Both the position numbers and the translations under genes were made by a program. The notes beneath the pieces were generated by a model. The model had not been told where the DNA came from, ran no database searches, and worked only from the letters and a program-made list of their open reading frames with translations. Shown piece after piece: positions 24,988 through 34,087 of a DNA stretch of 46,385 nt. Each line of letters starts with the position of its first letter. Position 1 is the stretch's first letter. The stretch comes from Deltaproteobacteria bacterium (GTDB taxonomy: Bacteria > Desulfobacterota > Desulfobaccia > Desulfobaccales > 0-14-0-80-60-11). The stretch covers positions 1 to 46,385 of the forward strand of contig JAKAKP010000103.1 of the NCBI GenBank assembly GCA_021813445.1, given 5' to 3'.

Positions 24988-25764
24988 CTACTCCAAAAAT
25001 CCGGTCAAAGGGGAGGACGCGGCCGCGGCTTGCCGCTCCGGACCCAGGCCGGAGCGGTAGGCCAGGCGGCCCGCGGCCACGGCCATGGCAAACGCCCCGG
25101 CCATCTTGCCGTGATCTGAGGCTTCGGCCAGGGCCGTGTTCACCAGCACCGCATCCGCGCCCATTTCCATGGCCTCCGCGGCGTGGGAGGGCGCTCCCAG
25201 CCCCGCGTCCACCACCACCGGCACCTTGGCCTGTTCAATGATGATGCGGATCATGTCCCTGGTCCGGAGGCCCCGGTTGCTGCCGATGGGCGCACCCAGG
25301 GGCATGACCGTGGCCGTGCCCAGCTCTTCCAGGCGCTTGGCCAGGATGGGGTCCGCCTGGATGTAAGGCAGGACCACAAACCCTTCCTTGATCAGCAGTT
25401 CCGCGGCCTTGAGCGTTTCCACCGGGTCGGGGAGCAGGTAACGGGGCTCCGGGGTGAGTTCCAGCTTTACCCAGGGGGGCAGGCCCATGGCCCGGGCCAT
25501 TTTGGCCAGGCGCACGGCTTCTTCTGCGGTCCGGGCCCCGGAAGTATTGGGCAGAATCAGGTGTTTCTGCGGGTCCAGGACCGATAAGATACTGTCTCCC
25601 TGGGGCCGGGCCAGGTCCACCCGGCGCAGGGCCACGGTGACGATCTCGGCATGGGAGCTGGCAAGCGCCGCTTCCAGGGCCGCGGCGGAGGGAAATTTGC
25701 CCGTACCCACCAGCAGACGGGAACGGAAAGAGCGGCCGGCGATGATTAGGGGATCACTTGACAT
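24988..25764 (-). CDS. thiG: Thiazole synthase
   Basis: Condenses deoxyxylulose phosphate, dehydroglycine and ThiS-thiocarboxylate to the thiazole phosphate. The 258-residue TIM barrel shows [13 protein letters not shown] at the N terminus, [52 protein letters not shown] and [20 protein letters not shown], all ThiG signatures. It lies about 200 bases downstream of the thiF-like gene, from which repeats separate it. No TPP riboswitch (CTGAGA ... GAACCTGAT-type core) is visible upstream. Confidence 0.97.
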   Translation of the reverse strand: MSSDPLIIAGRSFRSRLLVGTGKFPSAAALEAALASSHAEIVTVALRRVDLARPQGDSILSVLDPQKHLILPNTSGARTAEEAVRLAKMARAMGLPPWVKLELTPEPRYLLPDPVETLKAAELLIKEGFVVLPYIQADPILAKRLEELGTATVMPLGAPIGSNRGLRTRDMIRIIIEQAKVPVVVDAGLGAPSHAAEAMEMGADAVLVNTALAEASDHGKMAGAFAMAVAAGRLAYRSGLGPERQAAAASSPLTGFLE

Positions 25765-25785
25765 TATTGACTCATTAATGATGAA

Positions 25786-25958
25786 GTTCCAAGTTTCTGG
25801 TTCAAAGTTCCAAGTTTAAGGCCCCGGTTCACAGACCTTGCGGGTGAGCCGGAGACTCCTGAATAATTCGGGGCATTTTATAATCCCCCCCCCTGACCCC
25901 CCCCTTTATAAAAGGGGGGAAATTCCTTCTGGTTTTTGCCTTTACTACTAACTGCTTA
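25786..25958. repeat. Repeat-filled gap between thiF-like gene and thiG
   Basis: 25786-25820 carries degenerate GTTCAAAGTTCCAAGTTT units. 25884-25922 is a C-run/G-run palindrome (CCCCCCCTTTATAAAAGGGGGG). 25943-25965 reads ACTAACTGCTTACTGCTCAC, matching 20562-20580 in the opposite sense. There is no gene. Confidence 0.65.
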
Positions 25959-25962
25959 CTGC

Positions 25963-26712
25963 TCACTTTCCTTTCCCGCACAAAGGGCAGTCAGGCCTCT
26001 TCTCCCGCTTATGGTGGCGGAAACGGCACTGAAGCCCGTCATAGGCCAACATCTGATGCGTCAGGTCGGATTTCCGGCCCAAAAGCAGCTTCAGGGCTTC
26101 CAGGGCCTGCAAACACCCCATGACCCCGGCCACCGCGCCCAGAATGCCTTCCGGCTTGGTCTCTGACGGCGGCTGCGGCAGCAGGCAGCGGTAACAGGGA
26201 TGCCCCGGGGCCGGGTCCTGGACCAGGAGCAGACCCTGGAATCCGCCCACCGCCGCGGACACCAGGAGGATTTTCTCCCGCCAGCAGCAGTCCGCCACCA
26301 CCAGACGGGTCTCAAAGTTGTCGCTGGCGTCCAGCACCAGGTCATTTTCTTTTAGTATATCCCGGATATTAGCCGCATCCAAGCGCGTATCGTGCAAGTT
26401 AAGCCGGCAATTAGGGTTCAGGGCCGTCAGGGTTTCCCAGGCCGATTCCACCTTGCGCCGGCCCAGGTCATGGAGATTATGGAGAATCTGCCGCTGCAGG
26501 TTAGATAATTCCACTACGTCGCCGTCGATGATGCTGATCTCTCCCACGCCCGCGGCGGCCAGGTAATAAAGGGCCGCGGAGCCGATGCCCCCCGCGCCCA
26601 CCACCGCCACCTTGGCGGCGCGCCAGCGCGCCTGGCCCTCCCAGCCCACCTCCGGCAGCATGGCGTTACGGGAATAGCGGGTATATTCCTCTGCGGAAAA
26701 GTCCGAGGACAT
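25963..26712 (-). CDS. thiF: ThiF/MoeB/HesA-type adenylyltransferase
   Basis: An E1-like enzyme that adenylates the C-terminal glycine of a sulfur carrier, here most likely ThiS. The 249-residue product has the nucleotide-binding loop VVGAGGIGSAALYYLAAAGVG, the Asp pocket IIDGDVVELSNLQRQILH (with the catalytic Arg), and DASDNFETR. Zinc ligands are in the CYRCLLP and CPLCG pairs, and the active-site Cys candidate is in GVMGCLQALEALKLL. MSSDFSAEEYTRYSRN at 26712 is the usual N terminus; an earlier ATG at 26760 lacks a ribosome site. It starts the thi series, so ThiF is preferred over MoeB, but both remain possible. Confidence 0.88.
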   Translation of the reverse strand: MSSDFSAEEYTRYSRNAMLPEVGWEGQARWRAAKVAVVGAGGIGSAALYYLAAAGVGEISIIDGDVVELSNLQRQILHNLHDLGRRKVESAWETLTALNPNCRLNLHDTRLDAANIRDILKENDLVLDASDNFETRLVVADCCWREKILLVSAAVGGFQGLLLVQDPAPGHPCYRCLLPQPPSETKPEGILGAVAGVMGCLQALEALKLLLGRKSDLTHQMLAYDGLQCRFRHHKREKRPDCPLCGKGK

Positions 26713-26783
26713 CAGAGCATCTCGCTTTTTTGCACTAAAAGGTAAATGTTCATGAATCACGCAGTCTTACTACCGGAGCGCCT

Positions 26784-26919
26784 CAAAATCCCCCCTGCCC
26801 CCTTTTTCAAAGGGGGGGTAAAGTCCCCCTTTGGAAAAGGGGAATTTAGGAGGATTAAAAAGCGGAAGGGGGTTGGGTGCGGGAAGGCTAAGGTGCCCAG
26901 GCGAGACGCCTGTGCCACC
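26784..26919. repeat. C-run/G-run and GGTGCCCAGGCG palindromes
   Basis: 26789-26853 holds CCCCCT/AGGGGG inverted runs; 26891-26919 is AGGTGCCCAGGCGAG with its inverted partner GACGCCTGTGCCACC. They occupy the space between the sigma-54 regulator's end and the thiF-like gene's start. There is no gene. Confidence 0.6.
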
Positions 26920-26948
26920 GGCCCTTAGCCCCTTCCCCCAAATCTTTT

Positions 26949-28322
26949 CTACCCTTCCCCTTCCTTGCCCGGCTCCACCCCGCAGGCCTTGAGTTTCCGG
27001 TAGAGGTGGGAGCGTTCCAGGCCGATCTTTTCCGCCAGGTTACTGACGCTGCCCCCGCACTCCTCCAGTTGGCGGCGCAGGTATTCCTTCTCGAACAGGG
27101 CCCGGGCCTCCCGGAAGTCGGCGATTTCCAGGAGGCGGTCCAGGCCCCCGGCCGCGGCTGCCGGCTGGGGGGTAAGATGCAGGTCCGCCAGCTCGATCTG
27201 AGGGCCGGGGGTAAGGATGGCCAGACGCCAGACGAAGTTTTTCAGTTCCCGGACATTGCCGGGCCAGGGTTGATTGGTGAGGGCCTCCAGGGCCTTGGGG
27301 GACAGGGTCTTGGCAGGGGCGTCGTTTTCCCGGGCCAACTCCTGGAGAAAATGTTTGGCCAGCAGGGGGATATCCTCCCGCCGTTCCCTTAAGGGGAGCA
27401 CGTGCAGGGGGATGACGTTGATGCGGTGATACAGGTCTTCCCGGAAGGCCCCCCGCTGAATCTCCTCGGCCAGGTTTTTGTTGGTGGCGGCCACCACCCG
27501 CACGTCCACCTGGATGGGGCGGCTGCCCCCCACCCGTTCAAAACGCTGTTCTTCCAGGATGCGGAGAATCTTGGCCTGGGTCTTGAGGCTCATGTCGCCG
27601 ATTTCATCCAGGAACAGGGTGCCTTCATGGGCCAGGTCGAATTTGCCCTGGCGGCGGCTGGTGGCCCCGGTGAAGGCCCCCTTCTCGTGGCCGAAGAGCT
27701 CGCTTTCGATGAGATCCTCGGGAATGGCGGCGCAGTTGACCTCCACAAAGGGCTTGTGGGACCGGTTGCTGAAGGCGTGGAGGGCCCGGGCCACCAGTTC
27801 CTTGCCGGTGCCGTTTTCCCCGGTGATCAAGACCGAGGCGTTGGTGGGGGCCACCATCCGCAGCTGCTCCCGGAGGCGCTGCACGGCCTCGCTCCTGCCC
27901 ACGATCTCCCGGGCCGGCGTGGCCTGGAGCCGGAGCCGCCGGTTCTCTTCGGACAGGCGGGCCATTTCCAGGGCGTTGCGCACGGTGAGCAGGATATTTT
28001 CGGCGTTGGGCGGTTTTTCGATGAAGTCGTAAGCCCCCAGACGGGTGGCTTTGACCGCGTTCTCCACCGAGCCGTAAGCGGAGATCATCACCACCGGCAG
28101 GGCGGGATTCCGGGCCTTCAGTTCCTGGAGAATCTCCAGGCCGTCTCTCCCCGGCAGGGCGATATCCAGGAGAACCAGGTGCGGGTTGGCCTCGGCCACC
28201 GTCTTGAGGGCAGTTTCCCCATCCGGTGCGGTCAGCACCTCGAAGCCTTCATCCTGAAGGATGCCCGAAACCGCCTGCAAAATTTGGGGCTCGTCATCCA
28301 CCACTAAGAGAGTGGCTGGCAT
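26949..28322 (-). CDS. Sigma-54-dependent response regulator (NtrX-like)
   Basis: A 457-residue transcription activator. The receiver domain (about 1-120) has LLVVDDEPQIL, the phospho-Asp motif VLLDIALPGRDG and the Lys switch in FIEKPP. The AAA+ domain (about 140-380) shows Walker A GENGTGKE, the sigma-54 contact loop GAFTGA, and Walker B FLDEIGDM. A Fis-type helix-turn-helix ends the protein (GGSVSNLAEKIGLERSHLYRKLK), close to NtrX in sequence. ATG at 28322 is preceded by GGAAGGAAT and overlaps the end of the kinase gene by 29 bases, marking translational coupling with its partner kinase. Confidence 0.95.
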   Translation of the reverse strand: MPATLLVVDDEPQILQAVSGILQDEGFEVLTAPDGETALKTVAEANPHLVLLDIALPGRDGLEILQELKARNPALPVVMISAYGSVENAVKATRLGAYDFIEKPPNAENILLTVRNALEMARLSEENRRLRLQATPAREIVGRSEAVQRLREQLRMVAPTNASVLITGENGTGKELVARALHAFSNRSHKPFVEVNCAAIPEDLIESELFGHEKGAFTGATSRRQGKFDLAHEGTLFLDEIGDMSLKTQAKILRILEEQRFERVGGSRPIQVDVRVVAATNKNLAEEIQRGAFREDLYHRINVIPLHVLPLRERREDIPLLAKHFLQELARENDAPAKTLSPKALEALTNQPWPGNVRELKNFVWRLAILTPGPQIELADLHLTPQPAAAAGGLDRLLEIADFREARALFEKEYLRRQLEECGGSVSNLAEKIGLERSHLYRKLKACGVEPGKEGEG

Positions 28323-30537
28323 ATTCCTTCCTATGCATCGGCAGATCGATAATAATTTTGGTGCCCTGGGGCACGTTGTTTTCCACCCGGATTTCCCCGT
28401 GGTGATCGGCGATGATGGAGCTGACAATGGCCAGACCCAAGCCGGTCCCCCCCCGCTTGGTGGAGAAGTAGGGCTCGAAGATGCGCGCCTTGTCACGGTC
28501 CGGGATACCGCCGCCGGAATCGGCCACGGTCAGTTCCACCAGGTCCCGGTCCGGGTCGCCCTTGAGGGAGATGGTGATGGTCCCGGGGCCGGGGATGGCG
28601 GCCAGGGCGTTATCCATCAGGTTGAGGAGCACCCGCTTCATCTGCTCCCGGTCCAGGAGCAGGGGGGGGAGGTCCGGATCAGGCTGAAACTCCACAGTGA
28701 TCCGGGGCTGGACCTCCCGGTAGAGGAGCAGGGTTTCCTGAATCAAGGCGTTCAAATCCTGGGAGGTCAAGGTGAGCTGCGGCAGCCGGGCAAACCGGGA
28801 GAATTCGTTGACCAGGTTCTTCAGTTCGTCCACCTGGCTGATGATGATCTGGGTGCTCTCGTCGAAAATCTGGTTGTCCTCGGCAAAACGTCCCAAATAG
28901 CGGCGCCGCAGCCGTTGGGCCGCCAGCTTGATGGGAGTGAGGGGGTTTTTCACCTCATGGGCGATGGACCGGGCCACCTCCCGCCAGGCCGCCAGTCGTT
29001 GGGCCCGTTCCAGCTCGGTCAGGTCCTCGAAGACAATTACCATCCCCAGGTCCTGACCGGCCTCGTCTTTGAGCACCGTGGGCTTAAGCAAGAGATAGAG
29101 GGTCTTATCCGGCAAGGCCACGTGCAGAGGCGTTTCCACCGCGCCCCGGGGAGAACGGCGGGCCGCAGCAATGACCTCCGCCAGCCGGTGATATTCTCCA
29201 GGGGGCAGCAGGTCCCGGCAATCCCGCCCCAGCACCTCTTCCCGCCGCCAGTTGAGCATCTGGGCCGCGGAGTCGTTGAGGGTGGTGAGGCGGCCCGCGG
29301 CGTCAATGCTGATCACCCCCGCAGCCACGTTCTTCAGCAAGATCTCCATATCCCGCTTCTGGGTGGAGATGAGTTCATGGGACTCGCTCAACTGGCGGTA
29401 GGCCGCGGCCAGTTGCGCCCGGCTCTGCTGCAGGTCCTGGGTCATCTGGTTGAAGGAGCGCACCAGGAAGCCGATTTCATCCCGGCCTTCCTGGTCGATA
29501 TGAATATCGTAGTCGCCCCCGGCCACCTTGATGGCCCCTTCGGCCAGTTGCCGGATGGGGGTGGTGATCTCCCGGGCCATGTAAAACCCCAGCCAGATGG
29601 CGGCCATCATGGCGACCAAAGAGGCGATCCCCAGGGTCAGGTATTGGCTCACTTTCACCGGGCTGAGTTGTAGCTGGCGCTGGCGCAATTCCTTCAGACT
29701 GCGGGTGGCCTCCGCGACCCGCAGCAAATGGGTCTTGGGGATGCGTTTCCGGAGCAGGAGGAAGCCCTTGGTGGCGCCCGCGGCATCAGTCACCGGCACC
29801 AGAAGATTTAAAAGTTCATCCGGGCCGATTTTCTGGCGGATGACTGTATCCTCCCCGGCAGCAGCCGCTCCGGTGACCGGAGTTGGCAACCCCGGCAACC
29901 GGCCCACCCGGACATCGTAACTGGCGGCCAGTTGCGCCCGCTGGGCATCCAGGACCTCCAGGCCGGAAAGGTGATACGCCGCCCGGTTCCGCTCGGCGAA
30001 GGATTGGAGGTAGTTCCGGTCTCCGGAAGTCCAATGGTTTTGCTTCTGCAACTCCTGGCTCAAGATCCGGCCGTAGCTCTTGAGATTGTCTTCCAGGTCC
30101 AGGGAAAAAATGCGGGTCAGGTCAATGGCCCGGTCCAGGGATTCCTCCACCTGCCGGTCCCAGGAGCGGTCCATGCGGCTGGTAATGAATTGCCAGGCCA
30201 TGAAAAAGAGAATGAGGGTGGGCAGCAGGGTGAGGCTGACAAAAGTAAGAACCAGGCGGGTGCGCAGCCGGGAGCCGAAGACCTTGCGGCGCCGCTCCAG
30301 GAAGAGCTTGGACATCTGGCGGAAGATGAGGAAGGTGAAGAGCAGCAGCAGGAAGGTGTTGAGATTGAGGAGGCTGAAGGCCAGGAGGCTGCCGGTGACC
30401 GGCTGACCCCCCTGGTGCACCAGGTAAACCTCCAGGGAGGTAATGGCCACCACCAGGACCAGGATGAGAAGGATGAGTATCCTTTCCCGGCGGCGTTTTT
30501 GCGACTCAAGGGTTTCCGGAGAGGTGGAAGGCTCCAT
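28294..30537 (-). CDS. NtrY-type membrane sensor histidine kinase
   Basis: A 747-residue kinase. Two N-terminal membrane helices (about 18-36 and 44-64), a third near 90-110, then an extracytoplasmic region (about 110-280), a fourth helix (about 305-325), HAMP (about 326-380), PAS (about 395-495), HisKA with the phospho-His in SIAHEVKNPLTPIKLAAQRL, and an HATPase domain with NLMDNALAAI, DSGGGIPD and GTGLGLAIV. The architecture matches NtrY, which pairs with NtrX in nitrogen or redox control. The overlapping response-regulator gene is its probable target. Another kinase gene lies six bases upstream. Confidence 0.95.
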   Translation of the reverse strand: MEPSTSPETLESQKRRRERILILLILVLVVAITSLEVYLVHQGGQPVTGSLLAFSLLNLNTFLLLLFTFLIFRQMSKLFLERRRKVFGSRLRTRLVLTFVSLTLLPTLILFFMAWQFITSRMDRSWDRQVEESLDRAIDLTRIFSLDLEDNLKSYGRILSQELQKQNHWTSGDRNYLQSFAERNRAAYHLSGLEVLDAQRAQLAASYDVRVGRLPGLPTPVTGAAAAGEDTVIRQKIGPDELLNLLVPVTDAAGATKGFLLLRKRIPKTHLLRVAEATRSLKELRQRQLQLSPVKVSQYLTLGIASLVAMMAAIWLGFYMAREITTPIRQLAEGAIKVAGGDYDIHIDQEGRDEIGFLVRSFNQMTQDLQQSRAQLAAAYRQLSESHELISTQKRDMEILLKNVAAGVISIDAAGRLTTLNDSAAQMLNWRREEVLGRDCRDLLPPGEYHRLAEVIAAARRSPRGAVETPLHVALPDKTLYLLLKPTVLKDEAGQDLGMVIVFEDLTELERAQRLAAWREVARSIAHEVKNPLTPIKLAAQRLRRRYLGRFAEDNQIFDESTQIIISQVDELKNLVNEFSRFARLPQLTLTSQDLNALIQETLLLYREVQPRITVEFQPDPDLPPLLLDREQMKRVLLNLMDNALAAIPGPGTITISLKGDPDRDLVELTVADSGGGIPDRDKARIFEPYFSTKRGGTGLGLAIVSSIIADHHGEIRVENNVPQGTKIIIDLPMHRKEYASHSLSGG

Positions 30538-30542
30538 TAAAC

Positions 30543-32357
30543 CTAACTCAGAGGCAATCTTATCAGGAAGGTGGTGCCCTGGCCCGGGGCGCTCTCCACC
30601 TTAATGGTGCCCTGATGGTCGGAAATTATTTTATGGATTACCGCCAGACCCAGGCCGGTGCCTTTTTCTTTAGTGGTGAAGAAGGGATGGAAGATATTTT
30701 CCAGCACCTCCGGGGGCATGCCTTTACCGGTGTCCCGGACCGAAAACCAGGCCTGCCCATCCTCAAACCCGGTGGCCAGGATAATCCGGTCATTTTCTTC
30801 CGTAGCCTCTATGGCGTTTTTGACCAGATTGACCAGCACCTGCTTGAGTTGGTTCGGGTCGGCCTCCAGAAACGGCACGGAGTTCAAATTCTCTGCCAGG
30901 CTGACACCTTTTTCCTTGGCCGCCTCCAGCATCAGTTCCTCAACTTCCCGCATCACCTGGTTCAGATCGATTTTCTGCTTAAAAGGCAGCGCCGGTCGCG
31001 TGAAATCCCGCAAATCCCCCAGGAAGTTTTCCAGACGCCGGACTTCCTTTTGAATGATTTTCAATTTTTCCTGGGTCGGCTGGTCGCTTTCCAGGCGGCG
31101 CTCCACCTGGTGGGCCAGTCCACCGATGACCATCAAGGGATTTTTGATTTCGTGACTGACGTAAGCCGCGGCTTCTCCCACGGCCGCGAACCTCTCGGAA
31201 TGCACCAGGAGTTCTTGGGATTCCAGCAACTCCTGGGTTTTCAGGTCTATTTGCGTGGCCAGGGCCTGGTTCCAGGTGAGCGCGGCCCCGATCATCCCGC
31301 CGGTGGCCAGGAGCACCAGCACCAGAAAGGTCCCTATCAAGAACAATTCCTGGTGCATCACTTCCGAGACCGGGCCGGACACTTCCTCCACCGGGGCCAC
31401 CACGCAGACCCCCCAGAGGTTGTGCTCCGGAGTTTCCAAGTGGGTGACGCCCGTGATCAACCCTTTATTAAAGCGAATGGGGACATAAGCCGCCAACTTC
31501 GGCATTTCCCCCACTTTGGCGCGGTGCCAGCCGGAAACATATTCCGTAACCCCTTCCTTGCCTGCCAGGAGGTCGGTATCCAGTTCTTTAAGCCCCCGGA
31601 AGACGATCCGAGGATTGCGGGCCAAACGGACCTCGATGGCGTTATGGCCGATAAAATCCTTTTCGTAATGGGCCAGAAAGATTTCATCCTGGTCGATGAT
31701 CCAGGCATAGCCGGTCTCGCCGGAGCGAACGCCGGCCGTCACCGTCCTGCAAATAAAGAAGGGATCGATGATCAGTTCCAGCACTCCGGATAATTTGCCT
31801 TTGGCATCCGCCCAGTATAGCGGAGTCAGGAACCTCATGACCCTGCGGCCTTTCCAGGGAGGCTCCTGATAGATGAAAGTCCTGCTGAGAAATAATTTGC
31901 CCCGGTTGGCCGGGTCCCGGGCCCATTCCAGGTAGGTGGCAGGAAGACCGACGCTGCTCGGGGGCGCGGGGTGGGGGGATGAGCTGAGAATCTGCACGGC
32001 CACGCCCTCAGGGTTATAGCGGCGGATTTCCAGGATGCCGAAAAGTTTGTGCCGGGTGAAACGCTCCGCCAGGGAGGCTTCTATGGCATGCTGTTGCGGC
32101 GGGATAGTCTGGTAAAGACCAGCATAGCCCATGAGAATATTTTCCAGGAAATCGAAATAGGACTCCACGTTGTCGGCGATTTTGCGGGCCAGCATCAATT
32201 GTTGCTGGTTAAACTGCTCCCGCATGATGGTTTCGACTTTGTGGTTCAGCTTCTGCCAGAAAAAGAAGAACGTCCCGGAAAGAAGAATCGCACCGGCCAA
32301 AATGACGAGAATGACTGGGGTAGGGGAGAAGAATTTGCGGATGCGGTCGGATTCCAT
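30543..32357 (-). CDS. Cache-domain sensor histidine kinase
   Basis: A 604-residue membrane kinase. One helix (about 14-34), a large periplasmic dCache-like region (about 35-320, with RTFIYQEPPWKGRRVMRFLTPLYW and GETGYAWIIDQDE), a second helix (about 325-350), then a coiled segment, HisKA with YVSHEIKNPLMVIGGL, and HATPase_c with NLVKNAIEATE, DTGKGMPPE and GTGLGLAVIHKI. Cache domains bind small molecules such as amino acids or carboxylates. No receiver gene accompanies it separately; it lies six bases upstream of the NtrY-like kinase, so both may feed the same sigma-54 regulator. Confidence 0.93.
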   Translation of the reverse strand: MESDRIRKFFSPTPVILVILAGAILLSGTFFFFWQKLNHKVETIMREQFNQQQLMLARKIADNVESYFDFLENILMGYAGLYQTIPPQQHAIEASLAERFTRHKLFGILEIRRYNPEGVAVQILSSSPHPAPPSSVGLPATYLEWARDPANRGKLFLSRTFIYQEPPWKGRRVMRFLTPLYWADAKGKLSGVLELIIDPFFICRTVTAGVRSGETGYAWIIDQDEIFLAHYEKDFIGHNAIEVRLARNPRIVFRGLKELDTDLLAGKEGVTEYVSGWHRAKVGEMPKLAAYVPIRFNKGLITGVTHLETPEHNLWGVCVVAPVEEVSGPVSEVMHQELFLIGTFLVLVLLATGGMIGAALTWNQALATQIDLKTQELLESQELLVHSERFAAVGEAAAYVSHEIKNPLMVIGGLAHQVERRLESDQPTQEKLKIIQKEVRRLENFLGDLRDFTRPALPFKQKIDLNQVMREVEELMLEAAKEKGVSLAENLNSVPFLEADPNQLKQVLVNLVKNAIEATEENDRIILATGFEDGQAWFSVRDTGKGMPPEVLENIFHPFFTTKEKGTGLGLAVIHKIISDHQGTIKVESAPGQGTTFLIRLPLS

Positions 32358-32444
32358 ACCTATTTAGCCCCCTTAGGCAAGCTAAATAATATCATTGCGC
32401 TACCCGGGAGGCAAGTTTAGGGATCAGGGGCCAGGCATCAGTGA

Positions 32445-33236
32445 TCACTGCTTTTTGGCGGCCTGCCAGATCTCCTCCATTTCCTCCAGGGTGGCGGTTT
32501 CCGGGGTCTTGCCCTGCTTCACCAGGGTCCGCTCCACCACATGGAAGCGCTTCATGAACTTGTAGATGGTGCGCCGCAAGGCCCCTTCGGAGTCGATATT
32601 CAGAAACCGGGCCACATTGACCAGGGCAAATAGAAGATCTCCCAGTTCCTCTTCCCGGGCCGCAACGGGTGGCGCGGCCAGGGCCCGCCGGAATTCCTGC
32701 CACTCTTCTTCCACCTTGTCCAGGGCGCCCTGCACTGAGGGCCAGTCGAACCCCAAACGCGCGGCCGCCTCCCCCAAACGCTGGGCTTGGACCAGGGCCG
32801 GCATCGCCGGAGACACCTTCTCCAGGGCCGCCTTTTTCTTCCCTTTGCCCTCCTGGGCCTTGGCCCGCTCCCAGATGCGGTGCAAATCTTCCCTGGTCTT
32901 GGCTTCCTCCCCGGCAAAGACATGGGGATGGCGGTGAATCATCTTGGCAGTGATGCCTGCGGCCACCTCGGCAAAGGAAAAGTCCCCCCGCTCCTGGAAC
33001 AGGTCACTGATGAACACCAGGTGCAGCAGGAGATCCCCCGATTCTTCTTTAATTTTCTCCGGGTCCCCGCTTTCCAGGGCTTCCACCAACTCGTAGGCTT
33101 CTTCCAGCAGATAAGTCTTCAGGGTTTCCGGGGTCTGGCGGGCATCCCAGGGGCACCCCCCGGGGCCTCGCAGGCGGCGGACAATGGCGACGAATTCGGC
33201 CACCGCCTCCCCCGGCTCCCGCTTCTTTTTGGGCAT
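32445..33236 (-). CDS. mazG: Nucleoside triphosphate pyrophosphohydrolase MazG
   Basis: A 263-residue all-helical NTP pyrophosphatase that removes aberrant or excess (d)NTPs and can lower ppGpp. Two MazG repeats are present: the first with GGCPWDARQTPETLKTYLLEEAYELVEAL and EESGDLLLHLVF, the second with KVEEEWQEFRRAL and EEELGDLLFALVNVARFL. The EExxE...ExxD metal-binding pattern occurs in both. The length equals that of E. coli-type MazG (two-domain). Downstream of the stop, 32415-32440 holds a GGGATCAGGGGCCAGG repeat also seen, inverted, at 6925-6946. Confidence 0.96.
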   Translation of the reverse strand: MPKKKREPGEAVAEFVAIVRRLRGPGGCPWDARQTPETLKTYLLEEAYELVEALESGDPEKIKEESGDLLLHLVFISDLFQERGDFSFAEVAAGITAKMIHRHPHVFAGEEAKTREDLHRIWERAKAQEGKGKKKAALEKVSPAMPALVQAQRLGEAAARLGFDWPSVQGALDKVEEEWQEFRRALAAPPVAAREEELGDLLFALVNVARFLNIDSEGALRRTIYKFMKRFHVVERTLVKQGKTPETATLEEMEEIWQAAKKQ

Positions 33237-33290
33237 AGTCAGTCAACTCCTCGCAAGCGTATTCCAATGCGACAGCAACCATTTATTTTA

Positions 33291-33352
33291 TGTAGGGGCG
33301 AACCTTGTGTTCGCCCAGCAGCATCGGGGCGAACACAAGGTTCGCCCCTACA
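33291..33352. repeat. Perfect 26-bp inverted repeat with 10-base loop
   Basis: The left arm 33291-33316 opens TGTAGGGGCGAACC and is exactly complementary to 33327-33352. The motif family (TAGGGGCGAAC/GTTCGCCC) recurs at 42134-42184 and, in the GGGGCGGACCCATGTG variant, at 38192-38334 and 35125-35252. It lies between mazG and cvpA. Confidence 0.85.
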
Positions 33353-33427
33353 GTTTGCTTTTTTCAAAAGTAAAATGTCATAACAATTCATTACGGAGGG
33401 CGATTGGTGGAATTTTCCCACCAGAGA

Positions 33428-33967
33428 CTAGGCAGCTTCGTGCCTCTTCTTCGGTTTCTGTAGTTTCTGCAGGTAGTCGTTCAGACGTTGTTTGAAGTCC
33501 GGCGGCAACAGTCCCAGGGCCTGCCGGGAGAAGTGCATCAGTATCGGCGCGGTGCGGGATTCTCTCAGGAGATGGGAGTCTTTGGGCATGACCACGCCGA
33601 TGAGCATGAGAGAAAACCCGATGAGCAGCGCCCCCTTGATCAGGGCAAAAAAACCTCCCAGGAGACGGTCAAAAACGTCCAGATACAGATGGTAAAGTAT
33701 GCGCTGGAGAAAGTAGGCCACCAGGCGGATGCTCCAATAAACCGCCACCAGCACCAGAGCGAAGGCAACCCAGCGGGCATAATCAGGGTTGGTGATCCAG
33801 GGGCTAAGTATCGAGGCCAACACCAGGTGGACATGGGCCGCAGCCAATACTCCCCCCACCACCCCGGCCAGGACCGCCAGTTCTTGAAACAGGCCCCGGT
33901 AGTAGCCCCGCAAGGAGATGAGAATCAGGAGAACCAGTATCCCCAGATCCAATAAATTCAAACCCAT
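33428..33967 (-). CDS. CvpA family membrane protein
   Basis: A 179-residue inner-membrane protein with four hydrophobic helices (about 5-25, 28-50, 62-85, 100-125). The start MGLNLLDLGILVLLILISLRGYYRGLF is the CvpA family's usual N terminus, including the R-G-x-x-x-G-x-x-x-E motif in helix 1-2 (RGLFQE-like). An in-frame ATG at 34015 adds a non-family extension and is rejected; GGGGCG precedes the chosen ATG. E. coli CvpA is needed for colicin V production and envelope integrity; the general role is unclear. The C terminus is basic (KLQKPKKRHE). The mazG gene follows after a repeat. Confidence 0.85.
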   Translation of the reverse strand: MGLNLLDLGILVLLILISLRGYYRGLFQELAVLAGVVGGVLAAAHVHLVLASILSPWITNPDYARWVAFALVLVAVYWSIRLVAYFLQRILYHLYLDVFDRLLGGFFALIKGALLIGFSLMLIGVVMPKDSHLLRESRTAPILMHFSRQALGLLPPDFKQRLNDYLQKLQKPKKRHEAA

Positions 33968-34087
33968 GGTCGCCCCATATGGTTCAGCCCTATCAAAAAA
34001 AATACCCCCCGTCAACCCTCCGGGAGGCGCGGCGGCCGAGCGCGCCCTCGCGGTTCCGGCCGTTTGTGGTCTTAAGGGAAATCCTCC

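Noticed and set aside
25765-25962. TPP riboswitch before thiG
   Set aside because: The conserved CTGAGA and GAACCTGAT-type words are absent; the gap is repeats.
28261-29673. Plus-strand open frame of 470 codons
   Set aside because: It is antisense to the NtrY-like kinase; long only because of high G+C, with no family resemblance.
30615-31793. Plus-strand open frame of 392 codons
   Set aside because: It is antisense to the Cache kinase gene and contains no domain; the H/Q/G-rich composition is that of a GC-rich mirror frame.
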